From assembly GCA_937921775.1 (NCBI GenBank), contig CAKZUK010000188.1, positions 1 to 46,942 on the forward strand: a stretch of 46,942 bases of DNA, written 5' to 3'. The translations under genes and the position numbers were made by a program. Position 1 is the stretch's first letter. Each line of letters opens with the position of its first letter. This document shows positions 17,305 to 24,847 of this stretch, one piece after another. The notes beneath the pieces are model-generated. The model saw only the letters and a list, made by a program, of their open reading frames with translations, was not told where the DNA came from and did not search any database. Origin of the DNA: an uncultured Saprospiraceae bacterium. Its GTDB lineage: Bacteria > Bacteroidota > Bacteroidia > Chitinophagales > Saprospiraceae.

Positions 17305-18705
17305 ATGAAGAACAAGATGCAATTGATCAAATCAACATTAATCTTATTTGCGGTAGTAGCGACGAGCTACACCATGAATGCCCAGTGCGGTACTTTCGTT
17401 GACTCTCCAAAAGGAGACGATGGTGAGATCGCTCACAATCTTTATCGTGATGCTGTTAAGGCAAAAGATTTTGCCGGCGCTTTGGAATACTGGAAAACAG
17501 CTTTCGAAATCGCTCCTGCAGCTAACGGAAAAAACCACCTTCAGTTTTCTGACGGTAGAAAAATTTATAAAAGCCTTTTCGAAAACGAAACAGATGAGGC
17601 TAAGAAAAAAGGATACGTAGACATGATTATGTCTTTATATGACGGCCAGGCTAACTGCTACGGTCAAAAAGGTCAGGATGTATTCTTGGCTGGTCGTAAA
17701 GCATATGACATGTATTACTACTATTCTCAATACTTGGGTGATGATCCTTACGGAGCTACACTTGGAGTATTGAAATCTACTTTTGAAACAGGTGGAAACA
17801 ACGTCGAAGACATCTTACTAGACCCTTACGCAGGGGTGGTGGTGAATTTGTTTACCAACGAAAAAGTAACAAAAGTGGAAGCTCGTGCAGCGTATGAGCA
17901 ACTGAACGCAGTAGCGGATCACAATATCGCAAACAATGCAGCAAAGGCTGAGCGCTTCACGGCAGCTAAAAAATCAATGAATCAAACTTTCGCAAAAATC
18001 GAAAACAATATTTTCGATTGCGAATACTTCAAAGTTAAGGTTCGTCCTGAATATGATGCTGCTCCTAATGATCCTGTTGTTTTGGAACGATTAATTCGTA
18101 CACTGAAGCGTCAAGGTTGCCAAGAGTCAGATGACTTTATGAAAGAACTAGAAGGTAAATGGTCGCAATATGCTGCTGCTGAAAATGCAAAGAGAAAAGA
18201 TGAATTCGAAGCGAACAATCCAAATGTAATGGCTAAGAAATTGTATGACGCAGGTGATTTCAACGGTGCTATCGGAAAATACAATGAAGCTTTAAGCCAA
18301 GAAACGGATCCTTCAAAGAAAGCGGGTTATAAATTCTCCATCGCGTCTATCCAAGGTCGTAAGCTGAAGCAATTTAGCAAAGCAAGAAGCAACGCACTTG
18401 AAGCTGCTAAAATGCGTCCAGGATGGGGTAACCCGTACATGTTGATCGCTGACTTGTATGCAACTTCTGCAAGCCGTTGTGGTGATGATTGGAACAATCG
18501 TATGGCCGTTTTAGCTGCAATCGAAATGTACCAAAAAGCAAAATCAACGGACTCTTCAGTTGCTGATGACGCAAATAAGAAAATTGGCCGTTACCTTGAT
18601 GCGCGTCCTGCCAAGCAAGAAGGTTTCATGAGAAAGGTTAAAGAAGGTGACCGACAGAGTGTAGGTTGTTGGATTGGCGGTACTGTTACCGTGAAGTTTA
18701 AATAA
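17305..18705 (+). CDS. Secreted TPR-type protein, first of a tandem pair
   Basis: 466 residues from the ATG at 17305, just 4 bases after the previous stop; this start gives a signal peptide ending in TMNAQ. Helical repeats resembling TPRs occur twice: near the N-terminus (AVKAKDFAGALEYWKTAFEI) and in the C-terminal half (LYDAGDFNGAIGKYNEAL, KQFSKARSNALEAAKMRPGW). The C-terminus closes with a small module (KEGDRQSVGCWIGGTVTVKF). The next gene (18968) encodes a lipoprotein with the same layout and the same closing motif. Codon use looks optimised (many GCT, AAA and CGT codons), hinting at high expression. Probably periplasmic or surface-associated scaffold; its partner is unknown. Confidence 0.88.
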   Translation: MKNKMQLIKSTLILFAVVATSYTMNAQCGTFVDSPKGDDGEIAHNLYRDAVKAKDFAGALEYWKTAFEIAPAANGKNHLQFSDGRKIYKSLFENETDEAKKKGYVDMIMSLYDGQANCYGQKGQDVFLAGRKAYDMYYYYSQYLGDDPYGATLGVLKSTFETGGNNVEDILLDPYAGVVVNLFTNEKVTKVEARAAYEQLNAVADHNIANNAAKAERFTAAKKSMNQTFAKIENNIFDCEYFKVKVRPEYDAAPNDPVVLERLIRTLKRQGCQESDDFMKELEGKWSQYAAAENAKRKDEFEANNPNVMAKKLYDAGDFNGAIGKYNEALSQETDPSKKAGYKFSIASIQGRKLKQFSKARSNALEAAKMRPGWGNPYMLIADLYATSASRCGDDWNNRMAVLAAIEMYQKAKSTDSSVADDANKKIGRYLDARPAKQEGFMRKVKEGDRQSVGCWIGGTVTVKFK

Positions 18706-18721
18706 AGAAATGTTGGGACTA

Positions 18722-18749
18722 GGAAACTTCCCACTACCAACCTTTTAAC
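18722..18749. repeat. Heptad-repeat remnant, copy 1
   Basis: Starts GGAAACTTCCCACTACC. It is 25/28 identical to the copy at 33826-33853. On the minus strand it reads as two 7-base units of GGAAGTG type. It lies 17 bases after the stop of the TPR gene. Confidence 0.6.
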
Positions 18750-18770
18750 ATAATATTATAACTTATAAAG

Positions 18771-18817
18771 AGAAGAGCTTCGTCTTAATGAAAAGACGAA
18801 GCTCTTTTGTATTTTTG
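18771..18817 (+). terminator. Terminator between the two TPR paralogues
   Basis: 14-bp stem AAGAGCTTCGTCTT (18773-18786) with its complement (18793-18806), 6-base loop, then a T-rich tail. The tail overlaps a TATTTTTG motif (18810-18817) that could be the -7 element of the next gene. Confidence 0.85.
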
Positions 18818-18967
18818 TAGCTAGGTAGGAGTCTTGTATCGGTAATGGAGTATGTCATAAGCCATAATTTTAAACAATTAAGCTTAAAAAGCACTTCCGA
18901 CCTACAGGTTCCCACTTCCATCAAAAAAGAAGACAATCTAACTTGTTATCTAATCAAACTCACAAAT

Positions 18968-20425
18968 ATGAAGACGAATTATTTCTTAAGCATTCTAATG
19001 GTAGCCTTACTTGTTATTGGCTGTACACCAAAAACAGCAGAAAAAACTACAGTTGCAGCTCCTGAAGTGGATAAAAACATAGTAATCGTTGACGAAGGCA
19101 ATTGCGTAAAATGGACAGGCAAGTCTTTTCAATCTGAAGCATTGGAAAATCACGTATTGTACCGTCAAGAATTAGAACAAAAAAATTACGCAAGTGCGTA
19201 CAGCTATTGGAGAAAGGTTTTTGATAAGGCACCTGCTGCCGATGGCCAACGTGATTATCAATACACCGATGGTGTGAAAATCTACAAAGGTTTGCTCGAA
19301 ACAGAAAAAGACGAAGCAAAGAAGGAAGGCTACATCAAAGAAATCTTTACATTGTATGACCGAGGCTTGGAATGTTTTCCTGCCAAAGCTTCCATGTACA
19401 AGAGCTTGAAAGCTTATGATTTGTTTTATACTTACCCAGGTAGAGTAGATGATAATGAAGTTTTCCAGTTGTTTAAAGATGTAGTTGATTTAAAGGGAAA
19501 AGATTCACCTGCTTATGTAATCAATCCTTTTACATCACTTCTGGTAAATGGATTGTTGGATGAGAAAATCCAAATGTCAGAAGCACAACGCTACACTGGA
19601 AAAATCATTGAAGCAATTGCAGAAGCAACTAAAAAATATAAAGCGACAAATGATCCGAAATGGAAGTCTGCTGGTTGGGATGTAGTAGAAGGTTATGCAC
19701 CTGCTCGTTTGGAACAATTGGAAGGTATGGAAGGCTTCTATGATTGTACTTACTTTAAAAATAAATATTTTTCGGAGTATGAAGGAAATAAGAGTGATTG
19801 TGATGTTGTGCGTTCTATCAGAGGTAAATTGAACTGGGCTAAATGCTCTCCTTCTGATCCGCAATTGGCGATGGTCAATGCTACCTACGATACGAATTGC
19901 AAGAAGGTTATAGATCCAAAAACAAATCCAGGTATACCATTGTGTAGAACTTACCTAGAGGATGGTAACTACTCGAAAGCAATCAGTTGCTATGAAGAAA
20001 AGGCAGATGTAATGACTGACAACAATAAGAAAGCTCAGTACTACTTGACGATTGCCAAAATATACTATGGTGAATTGAAGAAATACAGCTCAGCTCGAAA
20101 ATATGCACGTAAGGCAATTCAAGCTAGATCTAATTGGGGAGAGCCTTATATTTTGATCGGGAAACTATATGCTTCAAGTGGTGCGCTGTGTGGTCCAGGT
20201 ACTGGCTTCGATAGCCAAATCGTAACGTGGCCAGCTATTGACAAATGGAACAAGGCTAAGTCGGTTGATCCAAGCGTTGCTGCAAAAGCGAATAAGCTAA
20301 TTCGCCAATATCAAAAGTATATGCCAAGCAAGGGAGATATTTTCCAAAAGCTACTAAAAGAAGGTGATACATTTAAAGTTGCTTGCTGGATTCAGGAAAC
20401 AACAACTGTAAGAGCCGCTAAATAA
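18968..20425 (+). CDS. TPR-type lipoprotein, second of a tandem pair
   Basis: 485 residues from the ATG at 18968, chosen because it gives a lipoprotein signal with the lipobox VIGC; a longer frame from 18845 would bury it. The protein follows the layout of its neighbour at 17305: an N-terminal repeat (QKNYASAYSYWRKVFDKAP), a YTDGVKIYKGLLETEKDEAK stretch matching FSDGRKIYKSLFENETDEAK, C-terminal repeats (LEDGNYSKAISCYEEKA, KYSSARKYARKAIQARSNW) and the ending KEGDTFKVACWIQETTTV. The two therefore arose by duplication, with one copy kept as a secreted protein and the other anchored as a lipoprotein. A terminator separates them. Function unknown; a shared envelope complex is plausible. Confidence 0.88.
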   Translation: MKTNYFLSILMVALLVIGCTPKTAEKTTVAAPEVDKNIVIVDEGNCVKWTGKSFQSEALENHVLYRQELEQKNYASAYSYWRKVFDKAPAADGQRDYQYTDGVKIYKGLLETEKDEAKKEGYIKEIFTLYDRGLECFPAKASMYKSLKAYDLFYTYPGRVDDNEVFQLFKDVVDLKGKDSPAYVINPFTSLLVNGLLDEKIQMSEAQRYTGKIIEAIAEATKKYKATNDPKWKSAGWDVVEGYAPARLEQLEGMEGFYDCTYFKNKYFSEYEGNKSDCDVVRSIRGKLNWAKCSPSDPQLAMVNATYDTNCKKVIDPKTNPGIPLCRTYLEDGNYSKAISCYEEKADVMTDNNKKAQYYLTIAKIYYGELKKYSSARKYARKAIQARSNWGEPYILIGKLYASSGALCGPGTGFDSQIVTWPAIDKWNKAKSVDPSVAAKANKLIRQYQKYMPSKGDIFQKLLKEGDTFKVACWIQETTTVRAAK

Positions 20426-20507
20426 GTTGCAGGAGGGAGGCTATAGATGGGAAGTATCCTAAATCGAGGAGTTTATCTGATGCTAAACAGGCTCCACGGT
20501 CAAGTGT

Positions 20508-20530
20508 ACTTCCCATTTCCAAGTTTTCAC
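20508..20530. repeat. Heptad-repeat remnant, copy 3 (diverged)
   Basis: ACTTCCCATTTCCAAG at 20508 onward resembles the copies at 18722 and 33826. Its first 8 bases (ACTTCCCA) also form an inverted repeat with TGGGAAGT at 20448-20455. It lies between a TPR lipoprotein gene and an FKBP gene. Confidence 0.45.
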
Positions 20531-20564
20531 TCTCAACTTTTATTCTTTCAAAAAAATCAAAAAC

Positions 20565-21089
20565 ATGAAACCAAGACATTACCTATTCCTACTTTTAGTA
20601 ATTACCTTTTTAGCTTGTAGCCAAGACACGAATACTGAAACGACTTCCAATATCACAATGCCTCCTTCTGCGTCTTCGGCGGCAGAACAAGCAGTAATGG
20701 ATCAGAAAGCGATCATGAGTTATTTGAAAACTAATGGGAAAAGTATGAGTATCACTCCCTCAGGAATTCACTATGAAATTACTAACGGAGCAAAAAGTAA
20801 AAATGCTACATTAGGCTCAGGAGAAGAAGTAGTGGCACATTATCACGGAACTTTCCTTGATGGCAAAGTTTTCGATTCATCCGTAGAAAAAGGAAGACCT
20901 TTTTCCTTCGCGATTGGTTCTGTAATCCCAGCCTGGCGTGAGGCGATTAGAATGATGGAAGTTGGGGATAAAGGAACATTCATTATACCTTCTCATCTAG
21001 CATATGGTCCTAAAGGTTACCCCGGATTGATTGATCCCAGTACCATACTGAAGTTCGAAATCGAACTCTTAGGAATAAAAGGCCAATGA
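20565..21089 (+). CDS. FKBP-type peptidyl-prolyl isomerase lipoprotein
   Basis: 174 residues. Lipoprotein signal with lipobox FLACS, a Ser/Thr-rich spacer, then an FKBP domain (about 68-172) with the usual landmarks: LGSGEEVVAHYHGTFLDGKV, FDSSVEKGRPFSFAIGSVIPAW, EVGDKGTFIIPSHLAYG and the closing FEIELLGI. It should speed proline isomerisation of exported proteins on the periplasmic side of a membrane. In gliding bacteria the lipoprotein GldI is of this type; sequence alone does not tell whether this is that protein, so no symbol is given. It ends before a strong convergent terminator. Confidence 0.92.
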   Translation: MKPRHYLFLLLVITFLACSQDTNTETTSNITMPPSASSAAEQAVMDQKAIMSYLKTNGKSMSITPSGIHYEITNGAKSKNATLGSGEEVVAHYHGTFLDGKVFDSSVEKGRPFSFAIGSVIPAWREAIRMMEVGDKGTFIIPSHLAYGPKGYPGLIDPSTILKFEIELLGIKGQ

Positions 21090-21158
21090 TCACTCAGGGT
21101 TATTTATTTGAGCTGTGTTGCCAAAGCAAAGCATCTCCGAGTTGAGACAAAAATGAGC

Positions 21159-21199
21159 AAAAAAAACCGAACATGCAGACGCAAGTTCGGTTTTTTTAT
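21159..21199. terminator. Convergent terminator between the FKBP gene and serA
   Basis: AAAAAACCGAAC (21161-21172) pairs with GTTCGGTTTTTT (21185-21196), loop of 12 bases. A-run and T-run on the two sides make it work in both directions. Confidence 0.85.
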
Positions 21200-21221
21200 A
21201 TCCTAAATTTCAAACAGTCAA

Positions 21222-22166
21222 CTAGCTAAAAAAGCCATTCAACTTATCAGCCAACTCCATTCCAATATTACGTTGGGCTTCAACAGTAGAACCACCAATA
21301 TGCGGCGTCAGTGAAACGTTAGGATGATTCAATAAGTCAGCACGAGGCGTAGGCTCATTGACAAAAACGTCAAGACCAGCTCCAGCAACTTTCCCGCTAT
21401 TCAATGCTGCCAATAATGCATCCTCGTCAATCGTTCCACCTCTAGATGGATTTGCGATGATAACACCATCTTTCATTTTTACGAATTCTTCAGTCCCAAT
21501 GATTGCCTTACCAGTAGATGGTACGTGCAAGCTAATGTAATCAGCCGATGCCAACATCTCATCCATTGATACAGATGGCAAGTTGACTGTAACAGTTGTT
21601 CCAGCAATCTTGATGTCAAGGTTAACTTCTTTAATAAAAAGATCAACCGGAAGGACATTCATGCCCATAGCAACACCAATCTTTGCTGTCTCCTGTCCGA
21701 TACGACCGATACCAATTACACCCAAAGTTTTACCTCTGAGCTGGTGGCCTTTCGAGTATGATTTCTTTAATGTTTTAAATTCAGTATTTCCTTTTGAAGG
21801 CATGTCGCGATTTGCGTGATGCAAAAATCTAGCAAGTCCAAGGAAGTGCGCAAATGCTAATTCCGCAACTGACTCAGATGAAGCAGCAGGAGTATTCATA
21901 ACCTGTCTCCCTTGATCTTTTGCGTAGTCTACATCAATATTGTCCAGTCCAACACCACCACGTGCAATAACTTTTAGATTAGGACAATTGTCAATTAATT
22001 CTTTTCTAACCTTGGTTGCACTACGTACCACAATAGCATCAAAGCTTGGTAGTTGAGCAGGTAAATCTTCTTGAGCGATTTTGTCAGTTACGACTTCATG
22101 TCCAGCTGCTACTAATGCTGCTTTCCCATCAGGGTGAATACCGTCGTTGATTAATATTTTAGCCAT
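21222..22166 (-). CDS. serA: D-3-phosphoglycerate dehydrogenase, short form
   Basis: 314 residues; oxidises 3-phosphoglycerate to 3-phosphohydroxypyruvate with NAD, the entry to serine synthesis. It has the D-2-hydroxyacid dehydrogenase fold: substrate loop VVRSATKV, Rossmann motif [12 protein letters not shown], catalytic Arg in [10 protein letters not shown], Glu in NEPTP and His in TPHIGGST. There is no C-terminal ACT domain, so serine feedback through that domain is not expected; this short form is common in Bacteroidota. serC and serB are not next to it. A related hydroxyacid dehydrogenase specificity cannot be fully ruled out. Transcribed leftward with its own leader (motifs at 22208-22236). 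Confidence 0.85.
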   Translation of the reverse strand: MAKILINDGIHPDGKAALVAAGHEVVTDKIAQEDLPAQLPSFDAIVVRSATKVRKELIDNCPNLKVIARGGVGLDNIDVDYAKDQGRQVMNTPAASSESVAELAFAHFLGLARFLHHANRDMPSKGNTEFKTLKKSYSKGHQLRGKTLGVIGIGRIGQETAKIGVAMGMNVLPVDLFIKEVNLDIKIAGTTVTVNLPSVSMDEMLASADYISLHVPSTGKAIIGTEEFVKMKDGVIIANPSRGGTIDEDALLAALNSGKVAGAGLDVFVNEPTPRADLLNHPNVSLTPHIGGSTVEAQRNIGMELADKLNGFFS

Positions 22167-22207
22167 GTTTGTATGGTTTTAAATAAGTTAGTATTATGTT
22201 GTTTAAA

Positions 22208-22236
22208 CAAAACTAGGTTAAGAAAGCCCAAAAGTA
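22208..22236 (-). promoter_or_regulatory. Two -7-like elements upstream of serA
   Basis: On the minus strand TAGTTTTG (22215-22208) and TACTTTTG (22236-22229) both fit TAnnTTTG. No clear TTG at the -33 distance is seen for either, so the exact start is undecided. Confidence 0.35.
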
Positions 22237-22285
22237 AGGCATTTTGAGGAAGTATGCTTGATATTTAAAATGAATTTAAAAATCA

Positions 22286-22324
22286 AAAAGCTCAAACCTG
22301 CAGAATTGCAGGTTTGAGCTTTTT
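22286..22324 (-). terminator. Terminator of the four-helix membrane protein gene
   Basis: A perfect 17-bp stem, AAAAGCTCAAACCTGCA with its complement, and a 4-base loop (GAAT). On the minus strand it is followed by a T-rich tail, fitting the gene ending at 22357. Confidence 0.88.
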
Positions 22325-22356
22325 AACTTAAGGAAAGGTAGATTTAATTGCTCGTA

Positions 22357-22743
22357 TTATTTGTTGAGTAGCTGTTCTAATAGTTTGAACAAAAATCCAT
22401 TGAGTAATGAAACAACTACCGCCAATATCAATGCCCACTTAATTCCTTTAACTTTAAAACCAGTTAATACAGCTGAAGCTAAGAGTATTACAACTGCATT
22501 GGTTACAAAGCCTAAAAGGCCTGTAATGCTGATGCCATAGTCAGTGGCCAGGTATTCTACTAGCGCAGCATTTAAGATAGCTACTATTATTGCTACAAAA
22601 CCAGCGGTCATCAGACTTTTCATCTGTACACCTTCCAGAAATTGAGCGGATATAAAAAATGCCAAAGTGCTGACGACAATAGAAGCTAAAAAATTGCCGG
22701 AAGGCATAGTCAATAATAGAGGTGTGTCGATTAAGAATTCCAT
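22357..22743 (-). CDS. Small membrane protein of the 'phage holin family 4' (DUF-type) group
   Basis: 128 residues from the ATG at 22741-22743; a longer frame from 22803 adds 20 unlikely residues. Four predicted membrane helices: ASIVVSTLAFFISAQFL, AGFVAIIVAILNAALV, ITGLLGFVTNAVVILLASAVL and WALILAVVVSLLNGFLF. The pattern 'lnGvqv.s...ali.ailLaLlNa' is typical of the PF04020 family, widespread in bacterial chromosomes. Despite the family name it is not evidence of a phage: no lysis or structural gene is near. Role unknown. Followed by a strong terminator. Confidence 0.8.
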   Translation of the reverse strand: MEFLIDTPLLLTMPSGNFLASIVVSTLAFFISAQFLEGVQMKSLMTAGFVAIIVAILNAALVEYLATDYGISITGLLGFVTNAVVILLASAVLTGFKVKGIKWALILAVVVSLLNGFLFKLLEQLLNK

Positions 22744-22863
22744 AGTTTGATTAAGTTTAATTTTTCGCAATATAGTAATTTGTTGAAAAAAACAAATAAC
22801 CAACTGCGCTTGAATTTCTTAATTTAAAAATTACGGATTCTCAAGCCAAAACATGGAGGACAA

Positions 22864-23250
22864 CTAACCCCCGATTGCATCTTTTATCGCTTTTAGCTGA
22901 TCTTTCACCGCCTGAGTCTCTAATTGACTGGCATTCAGTTCTTCTTTTAATGACTTAGTTTCAAGGTGAAGTTCATTGTTCTTTTCTTCCAATTGCTTAA
23001 TCTCGTCTTTTAATCGATCAATTTTACCATTGATAAATTCTTCCGAGACATCATCTGATTTTTTTGATGCACTTTCATTTATTACCTGCCCTTGCGATTC
23101 AGACTCCCCAAGGCCAATTAAGTTTTTGATATTTTGAATACCATTCTGTCCATTATAATAAGAAGCTCCAACATAAGCCAGAGGCGTGAAAAAGATCAGA
23201 AATACAAAAAATCGTGCAAATGGAGTTATTTTTAAATTTTTTTGTGCCAT
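22864..23250 (-). CDS. Membrane-anchored coiled-coil protein
   Basis: 128 residues. One N-terminal membrane helix (FARFFVFLIFFTPLAYVGASY) followed by a polar spacer and a long coiled coil over about residues 70-120 (KIDRLKDEIKQLEEKNNELH and on), ending DAIGG. The bulk probably faces the periplasm. No domain is recognised; it looks like a lineage-specific envelope or scaffold protein. It lies upstream of the four-helix membrane protein on the same strand, 120 bases away. Confidence 0.75.
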   Translation of the reverse strand: MAQKNLKITPFARFFVFLIFFTPLAYVGASYYNGQNGIQNIKNLIGLGESESQGQVINESASKKSDDVSEEFINGKIDRLKDEIKQLEEKNNELHLETKSLKEELNASQLETQAVKDQLKAIKDAIGG

Positions 23251-23464
23251 TGTGAGCTATAATTACTTAGTGAATTAATTTTATCAGATAATAAATCGGG
23301 ATCAACTTTTATATTTAAATATAAGACTTCCCCCTTCAATACACTAAAAACTTCTACATGTATCAACTATTTGTGGACGAATCCCGTAATAAATAATTAA
23401 GCAGCTCAGAGTTTCCTCAAAACTTGATATTTTTGTCTCCGAAGTCTTTAAACTAATCGTTTAG

Positions 23465-23488
23465 AGAACGTCTTAAAAATAACGTTCT
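23465..23488 (+). promoter_or_regulatory. Inverted repeat upstream of the beta-oxidation operon
   Basis: AGAACGT (23465-23471) and ACGTTCT (23482-23488), 10-base spacer. It lies 30 bases downstream of a TATTTTTG motif (23428-23435) that could be a -7 element, so a repressor bound here would block transcription. The rest of the 23251-23609 gap shows no gene. Confidence 0.4.
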
Positions 23489-23609
23489 TTGGCAGATTCT
23501 GTAGCTAAACTTAAAATGAAAAGAAAAGGGACCTCAAAAGAAGTGTTTATTTTATCGTTGGACTTAAGTAATTCACGGAAATTGTCAAAGAACTAAAAAA
23601 AGGAATACA

Positions 23610-24815
23610 ATGACAGAAGCCTATATCTATAGTGCATTGCGTACCGTACGAGGGAAAGGAAAAGCCACTGGAGCTCTTTATGAGGTGCGTCCGCTCAATT
23701 TATTATCGACCTGCCTCAGTACTTTACAACAAAAACATGATTTAGATACCTCTCAGGTAGAAGATTGCGTGATTGGTTGTGTAACTCCTATCGGAGATCA
23801 AGGTGCTGTAATCGCTCGGACAGCTCTACTACATGCCGGATGGGATGAAGGTGTAGCGGGTATGCAAATTAATCGGTTTTGTGGCTCTGGCCTAGAAGCG
23901 GTAAACTTAGCTGCCATGAAAGTTCGCTCTGGCTGGGAAAGTATGATTGTAGCTGGTGGTGTTGAAAGCATGAGTCGTACCAAAATGGGTAGTGATGGCG
24001 GAGCGCTTGGATTTGACCCAGACGTTATCAATCAGGTGGGCTACGTACCTCAAGGCGTGTCAGCCGACTTAATAGCAACTATCGAAGGCTTTAGTCGGGA
24101 AACTCTTGATGCTTACGCAGTACGCTCGCAGACACGAGCAGCTCATGCTTGGGAGCAAGGTTATTTTACAAATTCCGTTTTGTCCATTGCAGATGTCAAT
24201 GGCTTAGCCATTTTAGAAAAAGATGAGTTAATTCGACCCACCACCACGCTAGAGGGTTTGGCTGGATTAAGTCCAGCTTTTGCAAAAGCCGGATTAATGG
24301 GCTTTGATGCCATAGCACTAAAAAAATATCCATTTATCGAAAAGATAGATCATGTACATACCGCTGGCAACTCTTCTGGGATTGTGGATGGAGCAGCTGT
24401 GGTACTCATCGGAAATGAAGCAAAAGGAAAAGATCTTGGCTTAAAGCCTCGTGCAAAAATTCGAAGCATTGCCACTGTAGGTGACGAACCAACCATCATG
24501 CTGCAAGGACCAACACCTGCCGTCAAAAAAGCATTGAAGATGGCTGGCATGAAAGCAAAAGATATTGATCTTTGGGAAATGAACGAAGCCTTCGCATCTC
24601 CAGTATTAAAACTGCAAAGAGATATGGAAATCGATGATGAAATTCTAAATGTAAACGGTGGAGCTATTGCCATGGGACATCCATTAGGAGCAACAGGGGC
24701 CATGTTAATTGGAACTTTGCTGGATGAATTAGAACGTCGGGATTTAAATGTTGGAATTGTCACCTTATGTGTTGGTGGAGGAATGGGAGTAGCAACAATT
24801 ATTGAGCGAGTATAA
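23610..24815 (+). CDS. fadA: Acetyl-CoA C-acyltransferase (thiolase)
   Basis: 401 residues. Thiolase fold with all catalytic residues: nucleophile Cys91 in [11 protein letters not shown], His in the NEAFA region and [15 protein letters not shown], and the second Cys in TLCVGGGMG. It cleaves 3-ketoacyl-CoA with CoA, the last step of beta-oxidation (or runs in reverse as an acetoacetyl-CoA synthase). The gene directly downstream, 32 bases away, encodes the hydratase/dehydrogenase, so a degradative FadA role is the best reading. Family firm; chain-length preference unknown. Confidence 0.92.
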   Translation: MTEAYIYSALRTVRGKGKATGALYEVRPLNLLSTCLSTLQQKHDLDTSQVEDCVIGCVTPIGDQGAVIARTALLHAGWDEGVAGMQINRFCGSGLEAVNLAAMKVRSGWESMIVAGGVESMSRTKMGSDGGALGFDPDVINQVGYVPQGVSADLIATIEGFSRETLDAYAVRSQTRAAHAWEQGYFTNSVLSIADVNGLAILEKDELIRPTTTLEGLAGLSPAFAKAGLMGFDAIALKKYPFIEKIDHVHTAGNSSGIVDGAAVVLIGNEAKGKDLGLKPRAKIRSIATVGDEPTIMLQGPTPAVKKALKMAGMKAKDIDLWEMNEAFASPVLKLQRDMEIDDEILNVNGGAIAMGHPLGATGAMLIGTLLDELERRDLNVGIVTLCVGGGMGVATIIERV

Positions 24816-24847
24816 CTCGTTCGCTTAGCAAAAGCAAATCAAAAGTA

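Noticed and set aside
22357..22743. 'Phage holin' family gene as a sign of a prophage.
   Set aside because: The family is common on bacterial chromosomes, and no integrase, lysin, terminase or structural gene is present in the window.
23484..23505. TTGGCAG...GTAGC upstream of the thiolase as a sigma-54 promoter.
   Set aside because: GG and GC are 11 bases apart, one more than sigma-54 tolerates.
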